Source of the DNA: Montifringilla adamsi
Taxonomy: Eukaryota > Chordata > Aves > Passeriformes > Passeridae
Direction of reading: 5' to 3'
DNA: 64,000 nt
Assembly: GCA_017590115.1 (NCBI GenBank)
Contig: JAGGNK010012892.1
Location: 3,661,524-3,725,523 of the forward strand
Both the position numbers and the translations under genes were made by a program. Positions 35,715 to 49,900 of this stretch are shown here, piece after piece (position 1 is the first letter of the stretch; every line of letters starts with the position of its first letter). The notes beneath the pieces are model-generated. The model made no database searches. It had not been told where the DNA came from and saw only the letters and a program-made list of their open reading frames with translations.

Positions 35715-37910
35715 ACTCTCAATGCAAAGCATTCTCTGATTTAAATTTTCTTTATTAAGCTCTCATTATTATTCTACTTATTTCTTTTTTTTTCCCCATC
35801 AGCAGACTGTACTGCAATAAGTATTTGTATATATATTTGAGAGATACTAAGTGGTATTAACTTTTAGAATAACTGTGATAAATTATTGGAATTATGTTCA
35901 GTCAATAAGCTTTCCTGGCAACTGTCACAGGACATAGCACTAGTCTCAAAAGCACAAGGAACTGTTTGCCACACAGCAGACATGTCCAACAGGTCATGTT
36001 TCAAATAATCAAGGACAGCTTTCCACTGGCTTTCTTGCTACCTTACTTTACTTACTGCCCCCTCCCTTTATTGAGAACTTATTTACACTAATAAGTGATT
36101 ACCCAATATTCATTTCCTCACTCAGCATAAGTACCATAATATTGCCATATGATATTTTATTCAAATAAAATTTTTATTTGAGTTTTTAATCAGTGCAGCA
36201 AGGATCTCCCATATCACATTCCTTCCTCACCTTCTGCTAGATACTAAGCCAACAGTATGAAAAATATCTAATTAAAACTGAAAATGTGGACCATAGGCAT
36301 TTATGGTAAGCATAAAATAGTGGGTTGGTTTTTTTTTCTTTTTTTTTGCTACTATGATTAATTGCAAGAGTTGAGATCTATTTTTTTTTTTACTTTTCCT
36401 TCAAGAAGATATCAAGCCAAAATAAAAAACTTGCCTGTTTATTCATGTTGCAACTATTAAGAGCTCCATTTCCTTTTGCTACTTTAGCACGGTACTCCAT
36501 CCTACCAGGGGAAATATTTCTTTGGTTTCCTTTTTATGCTAATAACTTGGTCATAAATGCCACATGCAGGCTTGAAGTTTAAAATTATGTTGATTTTGCA
36601 AAGTAGTCATCACCTCCCTGTGTTTGGGCCTGATGACTTTTTCCCCCAAAGTGCTAAGCTGGTATTTCAGGTGGAAAACAAAGTTTGAAAAAGGCTGGGT
36701 ACTCTGACAGCCACACTGTTAGCAGCAGAAAAAAAAAAAAAATTGATAAATCCTACAGAAGCATCACATTTTAATGGTGTAAAACATCAACTTTCAAGGT
36801 GCTGCCTAGAGTTATGAATCCCTGAAACATGAACTCATTCTCTGGCCTATTCCTAAAGTCGAGGTGAGCTGATCTACTCTCAGCAACAGCCCTAAATACA
36901 GAGCCCAGTGGCAAGGTTCCCTCAAACTCCCTCACCCCATCAGTCTGGCAGAGTCCACATTTACAAGCCTTCAGGGCTTGCTGCAGGGTTTATCTATTTA
37001 TTCAGGCTTTTGCCTGAGGGAGGGCTGCAGAAGCAAAGGGAAGGTTGGCAAGTTCTCTTTATTTGCAACGAGGTCAATTTTTTGTATTAATTTATGTACA
37101 TGTGCCTGGAGATTATGATAGGCACATTTCATACAATAGCAAACAACTTTAGCCATAACCTAATTAACTTTGACTAAGGAAGAATAGAATTCTCCAGGTC
37201 TCCATTAGAGATAAATTCCTGTAAAAACTTGCCATGACCACAGATGCTACAAAATAAGAGTCTGCCTGATCTTAAAACAAAAAAGGGGGAGGGGGGGAAA
37301 TGTGCCTTTTCACACATTGAGGCACACACATGAAAAACAAAAGCCTATTTTTAAGTTGCATGTAAGTTTTGGTACTATCTGAGCCTTTTCTTCAATGCCC
37401 TTCGACTTACTGTTGAGTAACAAAAGAAAAATTCTTCTTCCCTCTCAGTATAACTGGGAATAATTTTGCAAGTGTTCAAAAGTTGTGGAAATACTGTAGT
37501 TCACAAGACTTGGGAAAAAAATAAAAGGAGCTGCTAAGAATAAGAGCGTCCCCTGAAAAGGAGCACAAAGTGGTAGATTCATGGTATACTGAAATAATAC
37601 AATCAATACAAGAAACCAACTGCAAAGTGAAACTGATTGCTGAATACTTTATGACAAATCTAAAGAGACTTTCCTGCAGGTGTTGGTTTGACCTATTCCC
37701 TGAAGAAACAAGAAAAGCATATTAGATTGGCAAGCTCAGGGTACAGCTTAGATATAATACTGTTTTAAGGGAAAGGAAAAAACTCATCATGTTTTTAAGG
37801 TGACACATCAGTTCTAGAAATGGACTTGAAAAAAATGCAGTGAGTCTTATGACACCTACTCTCTTGTTGTTGTTAAATTATTTAGACTTTAACTGTTATG
37901 TTACTCAGCA

Positions 37911-38399
37911 ATGCCAAGTATCAGTAAACAATATATTGCTTCAGTGACAAACCCAGCCTACACTGGGATGAGACATGTCCCAGACCAATGTATTAAGCTA
38001 CAACAGCATTCATCAGAGCCAATAAAAGGCTCCATGAAGATTTTTAGAGAGGCCAAGAGAAGCTTCAACCCTATAAAGGGTCTGTTCTGCACCTGCAGCT
38101 CATCAGGAGCTGCTGAAATGAGTCATTGTGCTTTGGGGGGATGGATAGATCAGTTCAAGAATTGCTTTGCAGTATGGAGATGCAACGTGACAGAAACTGA
38201 GGATCCTGCCAAAAGCTATAAAGTGACCAAGCACCAAGGGCTTATAAAAAAGTTAGGAGAACTTGGATTTGCAAAAGAAGGGCTCATATGGTGTTTAGAG
38301 ACTTATTCAAACCAACAGAATAACTCCCCATGCTCTTACCAAAGGGAATGCATGGCAAGGTTGCAGTTCTATGGGAGAAATGAGATGGAGTGCATGTGA
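37911..38399 (+). CDS. Longest open frame in the window (162 codons), unassigned
   Basis: The frame starts MPSISKQYIASVTNPAYTG and ends just before the solo LTR. It is soluble in character, has 9 Cys and no obvious signal peptide, membrane segment or motif that I recognise. One open frame of about this length is expected by chance in 64 kb of this composition, so length is not evidence. No promoter, poly(A) signal or clear splice site ties it to a transcript. It could be a decayed retroposed gene or chance. Confidence 0.12.
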   Translation: MPSISKQYIASVTNPAYTGMRHVPDQCIKLQQHSSEPIKGSMKIFREAKRSFNPIKGLFCTCSSSGAAEMSHCALGGWIDQFKNCFAVWRCNVTETEDPAKSYKVTKHQGLIKKLGELGFAKEGLIWCLETYSNQQNNSPCSYQRECMARLQFYGRNEMECM

Positions 38400-38436
38400 A
38401 AAATCAGAAATTCCAAGTATGAAATCACACATATGT

Positions 38437-38721
38437 TGTCATATCACAAAAGTTCCATACCTTCTTGGTGTTTCTCCTGGGCAGCTCCTCAGAGCACTGA
38501 CTCTCTCTTCCCCACGAGGTAGCCAACTGACTCCAGTTCCCTTCTCAACAAGCCAACCCACTCTTTTATAGCACTCTTCTTCTTATTATTGGTTACAGCT
38601 GTGGCCTGTTAAAGCCAGGCCTGCTCCTAATCTTTGGTAATTGGCCCAGCTACAACTCCTTAGGAGTGAGATTACTTTCTACACCATCTTAATTTTCTTA
38701 TATTCTATCTCCCCAGACACA
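38437..38721 (-). mobile_element. Solo LTR of an endogenous retrovirus, minus strand
   Basis: A 285-bp element bounded by TGT...ACA ends (plus-strand left end TGTCATATCACAA, right end CCCCAGACACA) is flanked by a perfect 5-bp target-site duplication TATGT at 38432-38436 and 38722-38726. Read on the minus strand it has a CCAAT box (AACCAATAAT) and a TATA box (GCTATAAAAGAG, plus coordinates 38563-38571) in correct order and spacing, as in a retroviral U3. About 126 bp of R-U5 follow. No internal gag-pol-env sequence lies on either side, so it is a solo LTR left by recombination. A 5-bp duplication fits the ERVL class. The family name is not assigned. Confidence 0.8.
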
Positions 38722-41700
38722 TATGTCTCAATGATGAGCATGTCCCAAATACTTAGGAGAAATATTAATGGCAAATGAACAGAAAACGGTGTGCACTGAG
38801 AACATGGCAAGTAGAGCAGACCTCAGGAATAGAGCTCATTTTACAAGGAGAGAAGCAGATACATTTGTGGTTGTGACACTGCAGTAAGGTGAAAGGGGAT
38901 AACATCCTCAGCAGGTCACACTTGAAAGCTTTCTCTTCCAATAGCTAAATTATGGTGGCATTCCTAACGACCCATCTTTTTACAAAGGGTATTGTAAATA
39001 CCATGGGATCTTTATATTTAATTAACAAGGGAAAGTTTTTAAGCTTTACTAATCAGCGGCTGGCTGCCAAATCTGTGGTTTATGCCATAATATCAAACAT
39101 ATGTTTTATACAACATGCAACCCATTCAGTAATTTTCACCAGTTCCAGGCATCCACTTCCCTTCCCTTGATACATGAAATGCATTCAGAAGCAGCAAAGT
39201 AATCAGTACTGGGAGCTGGAAGATTTAGAGTGCAAACCCATGGGGATTTTCCCATTTGTCACCCTTAGGCTCTGGTAGTGACTTACGGAGAAAGTCACGT
39301 TTATCTACACACTGTAAAATGAAGTTGTTAAGCACAAACAAACTCAGGATGAAAAGTACAAAAATGACTTAAAATTTCAAATCTATCTTCCACCTCCCTG
39401 GTGAGATAAAGCTGCACAAGCTGCCCTGTGCCTGATTCCCAGTGCAAGTAAGGGAACATGTGGATTAAAACTGCATTTCTAGCTTGGCCACAAATCCTGT
39501 GGAAATGCCATTAATATTTCCTTACCTGAGCAATCATCCCATCAGACGTGGGATCAACTGCCCTGTACGTAATTTAATGATTCTGAAGAGAAAGATAAGG
39601 TTAATGATGCAAACTCAACCTTTCAAACTAAACCCAAAAACTTGCCACAGCAATTTCAAAGTACACGAATTTTTCTTTTTCACAAATGAAAACTTTTTTT
39701 TTTTAACACTAAGTGAAGACTTAGCAGTATTTGTTTACAGTGTTAAAAGCTTTCTTTAACAATAACAAAAGACTGAAATGCAAAACCCCCAGGAGAATCA
39801 CTGGCATTAATAACAAAATATTTTTTCAGACGGTAATTGGACAGTACACCCACTCTTGCATGTAACTGGTAACATTTCTAAAACCATAAAGCTGATGGCA
39901 GAAGAGTTGTTTACTGTGAAAACTCTCGTGCTTCACTTCAGCCAGAAAAGTCACTAAATCACAAAGGCTTGAACTATGAGTATCTAATATCATGAGGTTG
40001 TGGGGTTTTGATCATCACACATTTTATTTACTCAGAACTTCTGACATAATTGTCACGATTACTGAAATGTTAAAAGTGATTATGCTATCCAGCCAACATG
40101 GTTGGAATAGAAAGAAAGGAAAAAGCTGTTTTTTCCAAGGTTTAAGAACATGAAGTCCTTAATCTGTCTGCTTGTTTATCATGAGACCACTCTGTCTTTG
40201 TTGAGTATGGATACCAAACATAACAGATGGTCCGCCAAAACCCTATCACGTTTGCTTCAATTATTTGTGAGAGACTGCAGAGGGGGAGGAAAGAACTATG
40301 ATGATGCATTAAAATAGAAAAGAAACACAAAGCCAGGTACTAAACAATAGAAAGAATGACATGCTGAAGAAAATAGACTTTTGTGCACAAGTTGCCCTGA
40401 AACACCTCCAGGATATTTCACTTCAACAGAAATGAAGCAAGTATAGAGTCAAACAAACATGGTGTTAAAAAAAAGATGGTTTCATGGTTAATTATGTCTA
40501 CTTAATTTTTTCAACACTCCAAAGGGACATACAGCTGATTTTGCATAGTATTTCCATAGAATTACTAATTTAGTATTACAAGAACATGTGTAAAAGATAA
40601 AGATACACCATTATGTGCAACAATTAACTCCGATTGCAAAAGGGCAAACTTGTAATGTGAAAGGAGACCAAACGACCTTTTAAATACAAGACAAAGCTCA
40701 GCAGACAGTAATGTGCTTTTTGATTCTCCTAAGCCCTTAAGAATGCCGTTTCATGGGCCAAGGGGTTTAAAAGACATGCATTTATGGTATTTAGGAGACA
40801 TAGTTTAGTGATGGAACTTATAGGTTAATGATTGAGCTCAGTCTTTTGCAGGAGAATGTGTAGAACCCTCATGTGTTTCCATGTGTCTTATGAATTTGCC
40901 ACCAGCACTCCAACCAAAACACAAATGCCAATACTGTAGTACTAAGTCAAGCATTCAAATACTAAAGACAAAGGACATAGATTAGAAATAATTATGGCAG
41001 AGACTTATAGAAACCTGTTTGCACATGATTTTTTTTTTTTCCTGAGCTAAAAGTATTTGACCTCAGAACTGCAGAAATTTAGGGCATTGAGATGGGATGA
41101 TTTCGTTATGTAATCTGATTTCCTGTGTGTTACTCACCACTGCACTTTTACTTAGCTACTTCTCCCTCACTGGATCTAGTAAGTTACATTTATCAAGATT
41201 ATCTTCCTCAGGATGCCAGTACTTTTTGTGAAGACACCAAAACCAGAAAAACAACCAATTACTTTTGACAATATGTTCCAAAGATTATACTCTCACTTAT
41301 GGATGAAGTCCAAACACTGATTTTCAGGTTTTTTTTTCTTGTCACTGTCCATCAGCAAACATTCCTCTTAAAAAATTCTTCAATACTGGGCACTTTCCTT
41401 TTCAGAACACATTGGAAAATCAGTAGATTGTTCATATACTACATAAGTTATATACACAAAATTAAAACTATATTAGATGAATAGATATGTAAGAGGTAAC
41501 CTACAAAAGCTATTCTGAGAAAAAAGTTATGTCAAGTAACACAATTTTTTGTGAAATTCACACTGTCACCATAGATTTGCAGTCTTATGGGCATCAGAGA
41601 GAAAAGCTAAATACTTTTCATTATACTTCATTATAAACAATTAACAAAACTGAGTCCCCAAATTTACTGGGGTAAACAAGAAAAGCAAGAATTAACTTTT

Positions 41701-44700
41701 TGTCTCCTCCCCTACCTTTATACATAGCTACTATCCTGAACAATTCTTTTCATATACAAATGACTAAAAAATGTTACAAGAAAGAACTGTAGTATTTACT
41801 ACCAGATTTATCTGATAACTAAATTATGTTCTTGGAGGTTTTAGAATTTATTCCATAGATAATTGAGTCCTTCCCAAGTGACCTAGAAGTTCTGCCTGAA
41901 GCCTTAAAGCCCTGTTTTGAAATAACTAGATCTTGCATTTCAGGGTAAAGCACGTCTGAAATCTGAAGTTCATTTGAATAATTCACCCTCCAAGGATGAA
42001 GGGTTACATGTACTAACATCTCAGAAGTTACCACAAGGCGCTGCACTCCTGCACTGTATTGTGGGGCTCACACAAATGAAGCTTTCATCTCTGCTGCTGA
42101 AAAGGGTGGTTTAAAACCAGGCTACAGCATGGAGACCTCCCTCACAGCATGTGCTCCATCAGCCCAGAAAACCTCACCCTGAACAAATCACAGCTTTCAG
42201 GTTCTGAAACCAAGGCTAACATCCACGGGAGGCTTGAGAGCCACCTTCCCTCTTCAGCACACACCTGGGCTTTGCTCTGACATGGAACACTCATCACTCC
42301 AACACTCCTCACTGTTTGAGGTGACCCATAATGGTCTGAGTGCTCCAGGAGCACACACCAATTGTCACCACCCTAACACACCTCAAAACCTAACCACTTC
42401 AGTGTCCATTACCTCTGCTGCAACCTCTCCAGATCTGACTTCTCCCTAGAAGAGACATGAAGACAACTTGAGTTTTACTGATATTTTTTGATAAGAATGA
42501 AGTGGATGAAGCTGCAGTAGATATAGAGTTTCCTACAAATGATTCTGGAAAGCACTGGTATAAGGCAGTGTGGGAAATAGAAACTGTGATAAAAACTATT
42601 TAAACCATCATATAATAATGAGTAATCCAAATTCCACACCTCTTGAACAGTGAGAGAAAGGTGAAAAACTGCATCTTTTACCAACACACACATGTTGGTC
42701 ATGAGCTCAGGTCTTGGGAGCTGTCATGGAATGTTTCACCCTGCTCATTTGCCTGGCAGTTCAATCTCTCTGACCATTAACAAGCAATTCCTTTGCAAGA
42801 GCCAGGAGCAGTTCAGCTCATCAACCATCTAATTTCTTAATAAAGGAAAATAACTCAAGGTTACCTGGGAAGAGGATGAAGCCAGTGTCTCTGCAATTTA
42901 CAAGTGTCATAATTGCCACTCTTATAAAAACCAGTCTTCTCAGTGTCTAGCTCAAAACAAATACCTTTTCTCACATGTGTCATTGCAGTTAACTGCAATT
43001 CAATCCTATTTGAGTCTTTATTGTAGGAGGTAAACAAAATAGCATCTGCACTTTGGTTATTTTTTACTTGGTGTATGTGAAGAGATAACTGCAAGGAGTT
43101 TCAATGCTCAAGTTTGTTAATCATGTCTATGTCTAATACTCCACAAAAGGGAGCATTCAGCATTTTTCACTCCATTTCAAAATAAAAGGAATAAAAGTAA
43201 ACACAAGAGCCATGTAACATCAGAATTCTTTACAGCTGCCCTATTTCATTTGTATATGTGCACTATTCTTGTCTGCCTAGCCTTACAGAGGCTGTGCCTG
43301 CTTTATAAACAGTATGAAATTCAGTAAATTCAAAGAAAATTTAACTATAACAGCAGCACAAGCCATTATGTTCCAGCAATCCATCATTTTTAGAGAAAAA
43401 AAAATGCATTTTCTTCACAATGAGCAATTTATGGATTCAGATAGTACATCTGGGATTTCTATTTCAAGTCTATTATTTCACAAAAAAATAGTTCTAGTAA
43501 GGGTAAGGCTAGATAAATATTAGAAGAGATTGACATTTCATGTAGATTATTTCTAAGATCTGAAAATAATTTGGTAAGCATTGCACCAAACAGTGAAGAG
43601 AAAAATCTGCAGCTCATAACTCAATGTATTAATTTGAAATAAAGGATACATTCCCAAGGGTAAAAATACAAAGAAATGCCCTGCTCCAAAGAATTCTGAA
43701 ATTATTTGCACTATTTGCTTACACACACCTTTGGGAATCCTGCAGCCAGGGAAGGCCTGGACCAAATTTATCCCAGTCCATCACAGGGAATGAAAGCCTC
43801 ACAGCTCCTTTAAAGCCAGCTCCAGTGTCTCCACACAATCAGGGAGAGACCCAAACTAAGAAATTTCCTCCCCAAGACAGATTGTTGGGATTTTTTCTGG
43901 GGTCCTTTTTTACCCCAGTGCTCTCTTAGCAATTAAATGAGGTGCTGTGGGCTGATTTGGCTGAGCTAAAAGAAACTTAAAGCATTATTCCATGTTTTAA
44001 AAATATTTTAATTTCTAAGCACTTTGACACTAATTAACCAATTCAAGCAGAAAACAGACCTCTCTTCACTCCACAACTTCCTTCCATTCTGGAAGCAGAT
44101 GGTGAGGTTGTTTCATTTTTTTGGAAGATAGTAGGATGTTGCAACAAAGACACCCAAGCAGATCTAACTGTTTATAGGAAACAATAGATGAAATTTTGTC
44201 TTCAGAATCACAATATTTTGTTAGATCGTCAGTGTCTAAAGCCCAAAACTATGGGTGCAAAGAATGTGGTTTGTTCATTTTTCTTGCCTTTTTTTTTTTT
44301 TAATGTAGCCAAGCCTTTATTAGATTGTGAAATTAGGTTCACATAATTTCAACGCTATATGTTATACTAACCATGGTAAGTACATGCCAAATACAACAAT
44401 AACATGTATATGGATCTAGGTAAGTAGTAAAAGTGGGTTTTCTCAAATGGGTTCAGACTAAGTCTATTTATGGCTTCAGTGTGCCAACCTGTATTTCCTT
44501 ATTCTATGAAATAATTGATGTCTTTTTAAAATTATAGGAATCAAATAATTCAAGAATTATGTTCTTCTGAGGGGTGTTTTCAGGTGTCTTTTACTCTGTG
44601 CCTATGGATAATTGAAGTTTAAATGTGGAAAAAAAACAAGAGGAAACCCATCTGCATGTGCCTTCAATATTAATTTCTTCTTCCCTCCTGATACACAACC

Positions 44701-46871
44701 TCATCTCTTCATCCATAATGGTTTCCTAATTTATTAAAATTGATTCCATTCCAACCAAATATTGCCTCTAGATTCAAACAATGAAATAAATATCAGTGCT
44801 TCGGTTTTCCTTTCCTTCCCACTTTTGGGAAAAAGGGCTTCTGGCTCCCAAGAAGACCTAGAGATGAGAGGTTATTCATTTTCCCACCAAGCACACCTCA
44901 AAATGAAGATCAGGAAAACAACTTTGCATACCCATATCAGCTGCCCAGTGTTAGATGTGCAGTGGCATTGGTTTATTCCAAGTAACAGTCCACTTCAGAG
45001 CAGGAACCAATTCCCTTTCTTATACAAGTGTCACATCAGGGAGTTGAATTTGCAGGGATCTACATCAAGGCTGTTTGTAGCATGCAAAGGATGCAGCGGA
45101 ATATTAAAATTTTACACACATGTGCTTTTGGCTCGATTATAATTTCATTAACACTATGTAGTAGAGAGCTATGTCAGTCACTCCTGAACAGCACTGGGAT
45201 GCATGATGACACAACACTAGATGACAACTAGAGGCCATCCCCTCAATGGCAAAATCCAAAATAGCTTTGAAGGCTTCAGATTAAAAGCTCCCAATCACCA
45301 ATGAAGTTCTATTAAAGTCTCCTTCCCCAGTTTGGATTCAATAACATGGTGAATTTGACCTCAATTCTTACAGTTGTTTAAGGATGCAGCAAGCTTGGAT
45401 CCTGTAAGTGAGACATGGATTTGAGACTATTTTTATGCTTGAGTACAAACATTGTTTATGATCTTAATTCTTATTTCTCCTCAGTATAGGATAACCACAG
45501 GGGGGAAAAAAAAATACAATAAACCAGCAGTTGTTTTTTATTACACTTAACCATTTTGTTGTCCATAAGCATTTGGGCATTTGAGTTTTTGATCCTGTTG
45601 GGTTTTCCACAGTTCTTTTATGATCTCACTACGTGATCTTTCACACTATTATCTACAAAGCAATTTGGCTACAGGTTAGAGACAGCACAGCTTCCAGGCA
45701 CCTCTCTGCATAAAGAACAGGAAAGGGGAAGAAGGCTGAACATAATTTATTATGGGTTTAATTTTCTATTTCCTTAATAATTGATTGATAAATGAAAAAA
45801 GGGAACATTTTATTGATATCCTATCTTTTCATCCTTCTATTAAACAGTAACTTGAAAATTTTACATAAAAAACCCTCAGGAAAGTGCTACTACTTATATC
45901 ACTAAAATATTGAAGGAAAATTGCAAGTTTCACTTCGACTTGACTGTTCTTGAGTCACTGCAACACATGGTAAAGAACTACAGCAAACCAGAGTAAGTTT
46001 CCCTAAAGGCTTGGGAATGACTAAATTTTTTTTTTAAATTCATTTGCTGAAGTTTGGTGGTTAGGTGGTTATGCTCGCAAATCTTGTACTTTATTCAGGA
46101 ATAAAACATTAGAAGATTTTTATTGTTAAAACTCAATTTTTAAAAAATAAATATTCATTTAGGCCACAAAACTTGCTGTTAAATACAGCTTTAAACTAAC
46201 CAATAACTGAGCTTGATTGGACGAGCTAATCAACAACAAAAGGAGCAAAAATTCCTTATCCTTAGCCCAGAATAAGAAAGCCAAAGCTAACTAATTCCTA
46301 GACAGATGGCAAAAGACACTTGGTGAATGGGTATGAATTTTTAGAATTCCAATATTGGCAGTGCAGGGAAAGCCTCCTAAGCTCAAGAGCATGCAGCACA
46401 CATCCCCCTAAGCTTGGCCTGTCAGGCAAACCAGGACACATGGGCTAAAAATAAAAGCAAAATTGTGGCTCACTTGCACCGTCCCAAGCAGCAGAGCAAA
46501 CAGAGCCACTGCCAAGGCTTTCCTCTCTCACTTTCAGGCACATGCAGCTGGCACCAGTGTGCTGTTCTCATGCACCAAAGGCAGCAGATGGAATGAATTA
46601 CATATTTCAACAGCCTTTGACACCATATCAAACACCTTGGCTTTTAGTTTGAGAAGAGTAACTCCTGGGATTTTTTTTTTTCCAGCTTTCACCATCCAAA
46701 TAAAAGTCACACACAGTTATTTCCTTCTTTATAGGACAATATAGCCATGCCATATGCTGCAGACTTGCAAGTCTTGCATAGTGAAACAGTGCAACAATAG
46801 CAAAATAAAATGTTCTGAGTTTGGCTTTGTGGCTAAGCAATGAGTGAGCAATGAGTTTCAGATAATGAACA
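38722..46871. other. AT-rich unique non-coding DNA
   Basis: No repeat family or gene recognised. A GC-richer patch at about 42060-42440 carries short frames on both strands without family signature. Short T runs occur at about 41029-41040 and 44290. The 126-codon plus-strand frame at 44762-45142 resembles nothing known to me. Confidence 0.55.
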
Positions 46872-46965
46872 AAGGTTCAAGTCACAGAACAGAGCAGTTT
46901 GAGTTGGAAAGGGCCTTAAAAATCACCTATCTCCTCCACTACCTTCCCCACCACAGGCAAGAACA
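46872..46965 (-). mobile_element. CR1 LINE 3' tail, minus strand
   Basis: The plus strand reads CACAGAACAGAGCAGTTTGA, GTTGGAAAGGGCCTTAAAAA, TCACCTATCTCC, then CCACCACAGGCAAGAACACC. This is the reverse complement of the CR1 3' UTR (the very common bird GGTTGGAAGGGACCTTAAAGATCA motif). The left end near 46872 is the true 3' terminus. The other side fades by about 46965. Inactive. Confidence 0.7.
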
Positions 46966-49900
46966 CCTACCAAAGCCCACACATTGTAGAAATTATGGGG
47001 TGTTCAGTACTTGTCTAAACCAAAGAAAACTCAAGCCTCTACAGCTCAGCAAAACTGATCAGCTGTATTTAAGAAACATCATCAATTGATTTTAGTTTGT
47101 TCCTTAAATTTCCTAGTTTTAGCTACCTTGTGCAAGTGCGCTACCCAGTGAAGTGGGGACCTGTCCTGCTGGTCACAGTGACAGTGCTGCTGGGAGCAGC
47201 ACAGCTAAACATGCCCCACAGGGTATTGCTTTCATCCAGGAAAATAAATATCTCCTCCAGGCACCACATTCAGCTGAAAGTCTGTTCCTGAACTGCATCA
47301 GAGGAAGTCTGGCTGCTCACACCTGTGAGTGTAAGTCCAAGCAGAGGCTGCACCACAAGCCTGTTCCAGTACCTGTCTTCATCACTTGCTTGCTTTCCTC
47401 TCTCTCCCAGAGCAGCTGTCAGACAGACTTACACACGTGTCTGAAACATCTTCCCCTGTGCCTTTCCTCCTCCCCAGCCCTACAAAACTGTACCCCTGCC
47501 CGACTCAGACCATCCAGAGGCTGCTTCAGCAGAGGGCAGAGTGAGAGACCATTCTGAGGAGAGGCAAGCTGGAAGGCACCATGGCTGCGCAGAGCCAGGA
47601 CACCACCCCACCTAATTCCTCTGAAGACCTCAAAGTTTTATCAAACTGATAAAAGTTCTCCTATCCTTAAATGCTTACAGGTCTTCTGTTTTCCTGGAGC
47701 AAGCTGCCAAGTGCCTCTTGGCTTTCATGTTAGCAATCATTTCTCCCAGTCTCGGGTTTTGAGCAGATCAAGCGAACACACCTTGTTATGACCTTGGATC
47801 CTTCCCCTTCTGCTGAAGTGGGATCAATGCTGGCTATTCTGCCTCTTTCAGATAACAAAGGTTATTCTGCCTTTTTCAGACTGTATCCTCCCATAACTTC
47901 TTAGCTAGAAACTCTGCATGAGCAAGTGACTTTGATCCTGGCCAGCTCAATACTTCTGTGAAATACATTACCTGGTAGCACCAATAGTGATGAAAATCTC
48001 TTTGGCCCTGGTAATATATGAAATGAGGAAAAAGAGCACCAAGTATGATATTTCCACTCTCCTGATTCCCCCACTAGTTTATTTGTATTCAACAATTTTA
48101 ATAACTCTCAAATTGAGCCGAAATGATCCCTTTTTTTTTTTTTTAATTTTAACCCAGTTTAACAAAGAGAAACATTCAAGCTGCAATACTTATCTTTCTC
48201 TTTGCACATTTTTTCTCTAAAACCAATTTTTGGTATTTCTATTGGGGAAGAACTTTCTTCTTTTATCAACTGAAAAAAAAAGTTTGACATATCCCTAAGA
48301 ATTTTCTCTCTCAAAATCTGCTGTCTTAATGGAGTCAGTAAATTGATAGTCTGCTGCAGTTCCATATGGAATTAGGAGCTCCTATGTATCTTAATCAGTC
48401 CAAAGGGGGCTCTTCTATTCCAGCTTTGTTCAAGACGCCTTCTCACTTTGCTTCTTCCTAATTATTGTATGCCTCTGAAATATAGCTCTCTGCCCAGCTT
48501 CTCCTCTTTCTTGCAAGAGGGACAGCTGAGAGAGACAGGGTTTTTCTGACAAAGATGAACTACTTCAATTCATCTCAGTTGTCTGCTATCCTAATCTCTC
48601 AATTTCCTTAAATCAGCCACTCAAAGTGAAGAAACTAAAATGCTTAGAGAGAGAAAATAGGGAAGAAAAGAGCCCAGCACACATAACAATAGTACAAAGA
48701 AAATAGATTGATATGTAAAAAAAAAATAATAAAGCATCAACTCAGCCTATAGAGCCAGGCAGAAATCAGCAAGATGTAAGCAAAATGTTTTTCAGAACAA
48801 AAATGACAACAAGACAGAGCAAGATGTGGTTCTCAATCTGCACATTCAAAGCAGTTTTACTTAAATAAAAGGAAAGTACTTATTTATAGTTTGTCACCAC
48901 CACTGTGTCAAAATAAACTGATCTTAGCCTTCATGTTCAGCACCACACTAATCTAATTTATTTGCTAATTTCTGTGTAGTACATAACACATGATGCAGTT
49001 TAAGATGTCATTGAAATAGAAAACACAACTGCCACACAGATTTTAATTTAAATTGTGGATGTGGCAGTGTATCCTGTTCCTTTCCTGGGAGTCAAACACA
49101 GAGATGCACTTTTTTCTTTGCTGTTGATCAATTAAAATCACCAGCTGTTTATGCAGAACTGCTGGCAACCTTGGAAGTGTCATTTCTCTTCCTAAGCTTC
49201 ATGAACTTGATTCACCCATTTGTTTAAAGGTACAACAAGCTAACAATGTTAATGTTTTCATGATAACTACATAAAAATACTCAAGAAACAGTCCTTGCTC
49301 ATGTAAAACTTCAACTGCAAAGAATGATACCTGTTAAAGAGCTACTGGATCAAGCTCTACAAGTAGAAGAGAGCATAGATCCATGTGAAAGTCTAATTGC
49401 TAGAACAATCTAAACCTTTCAGCTTGCTAATTAGTTCAACTCATACTGTCTAAGGCATAACACCTGGGGCTTGTTACAGGTAAATTTTAAAGGTGTATCA
49501 AGTCTCTACAGGGGGGCAAACAAGCCATGAAGTTGTGCTGCTTTCTCCCACAAGTAAGTAACTTTTTTAGCACATTTTTTTGTATCCACATTTCAACCTT
49601 AACTTAAAATGGTTGCCTTTACTCTTAGCTGCAACTTTCCAGTGATGCTGAGGCCATTGTCAGGTGTATAAAGCCCTCTGATTCTTAGGTTAAAAAACCA
49701 TCATTAATCCAGTCTTTTAAATTATATTTGCAGAACAGGGAGAAGCACAGGGCGATGGAAGTCAGACAGTGCAGACTGGTGAACCCATACACAACCTGCA
49801 TACTTGAATTTTTGACATTTATGACAAGAACACATTAGTGATTTAGAAGCCTCACTCTTCTTTCATGGGTGAAGCTCTAATTCTAAATGAATTGTCCATG

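Larger units (their letters stand above)
32631..38436. other. AT-rich unique non-coding DNA
   Basis: No gene recognised with confidence. The interval holds the G/T tract at 33.6 kb, an exon-like minus-strand frame at 33.9 kb, two short palindromic sites near 35.5-35.7 kb, a pure-purine run GGGGGAGGGGGGG at 37285-37297 and, at its right end, the longest open frame of the window. Confidence 0.55.
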
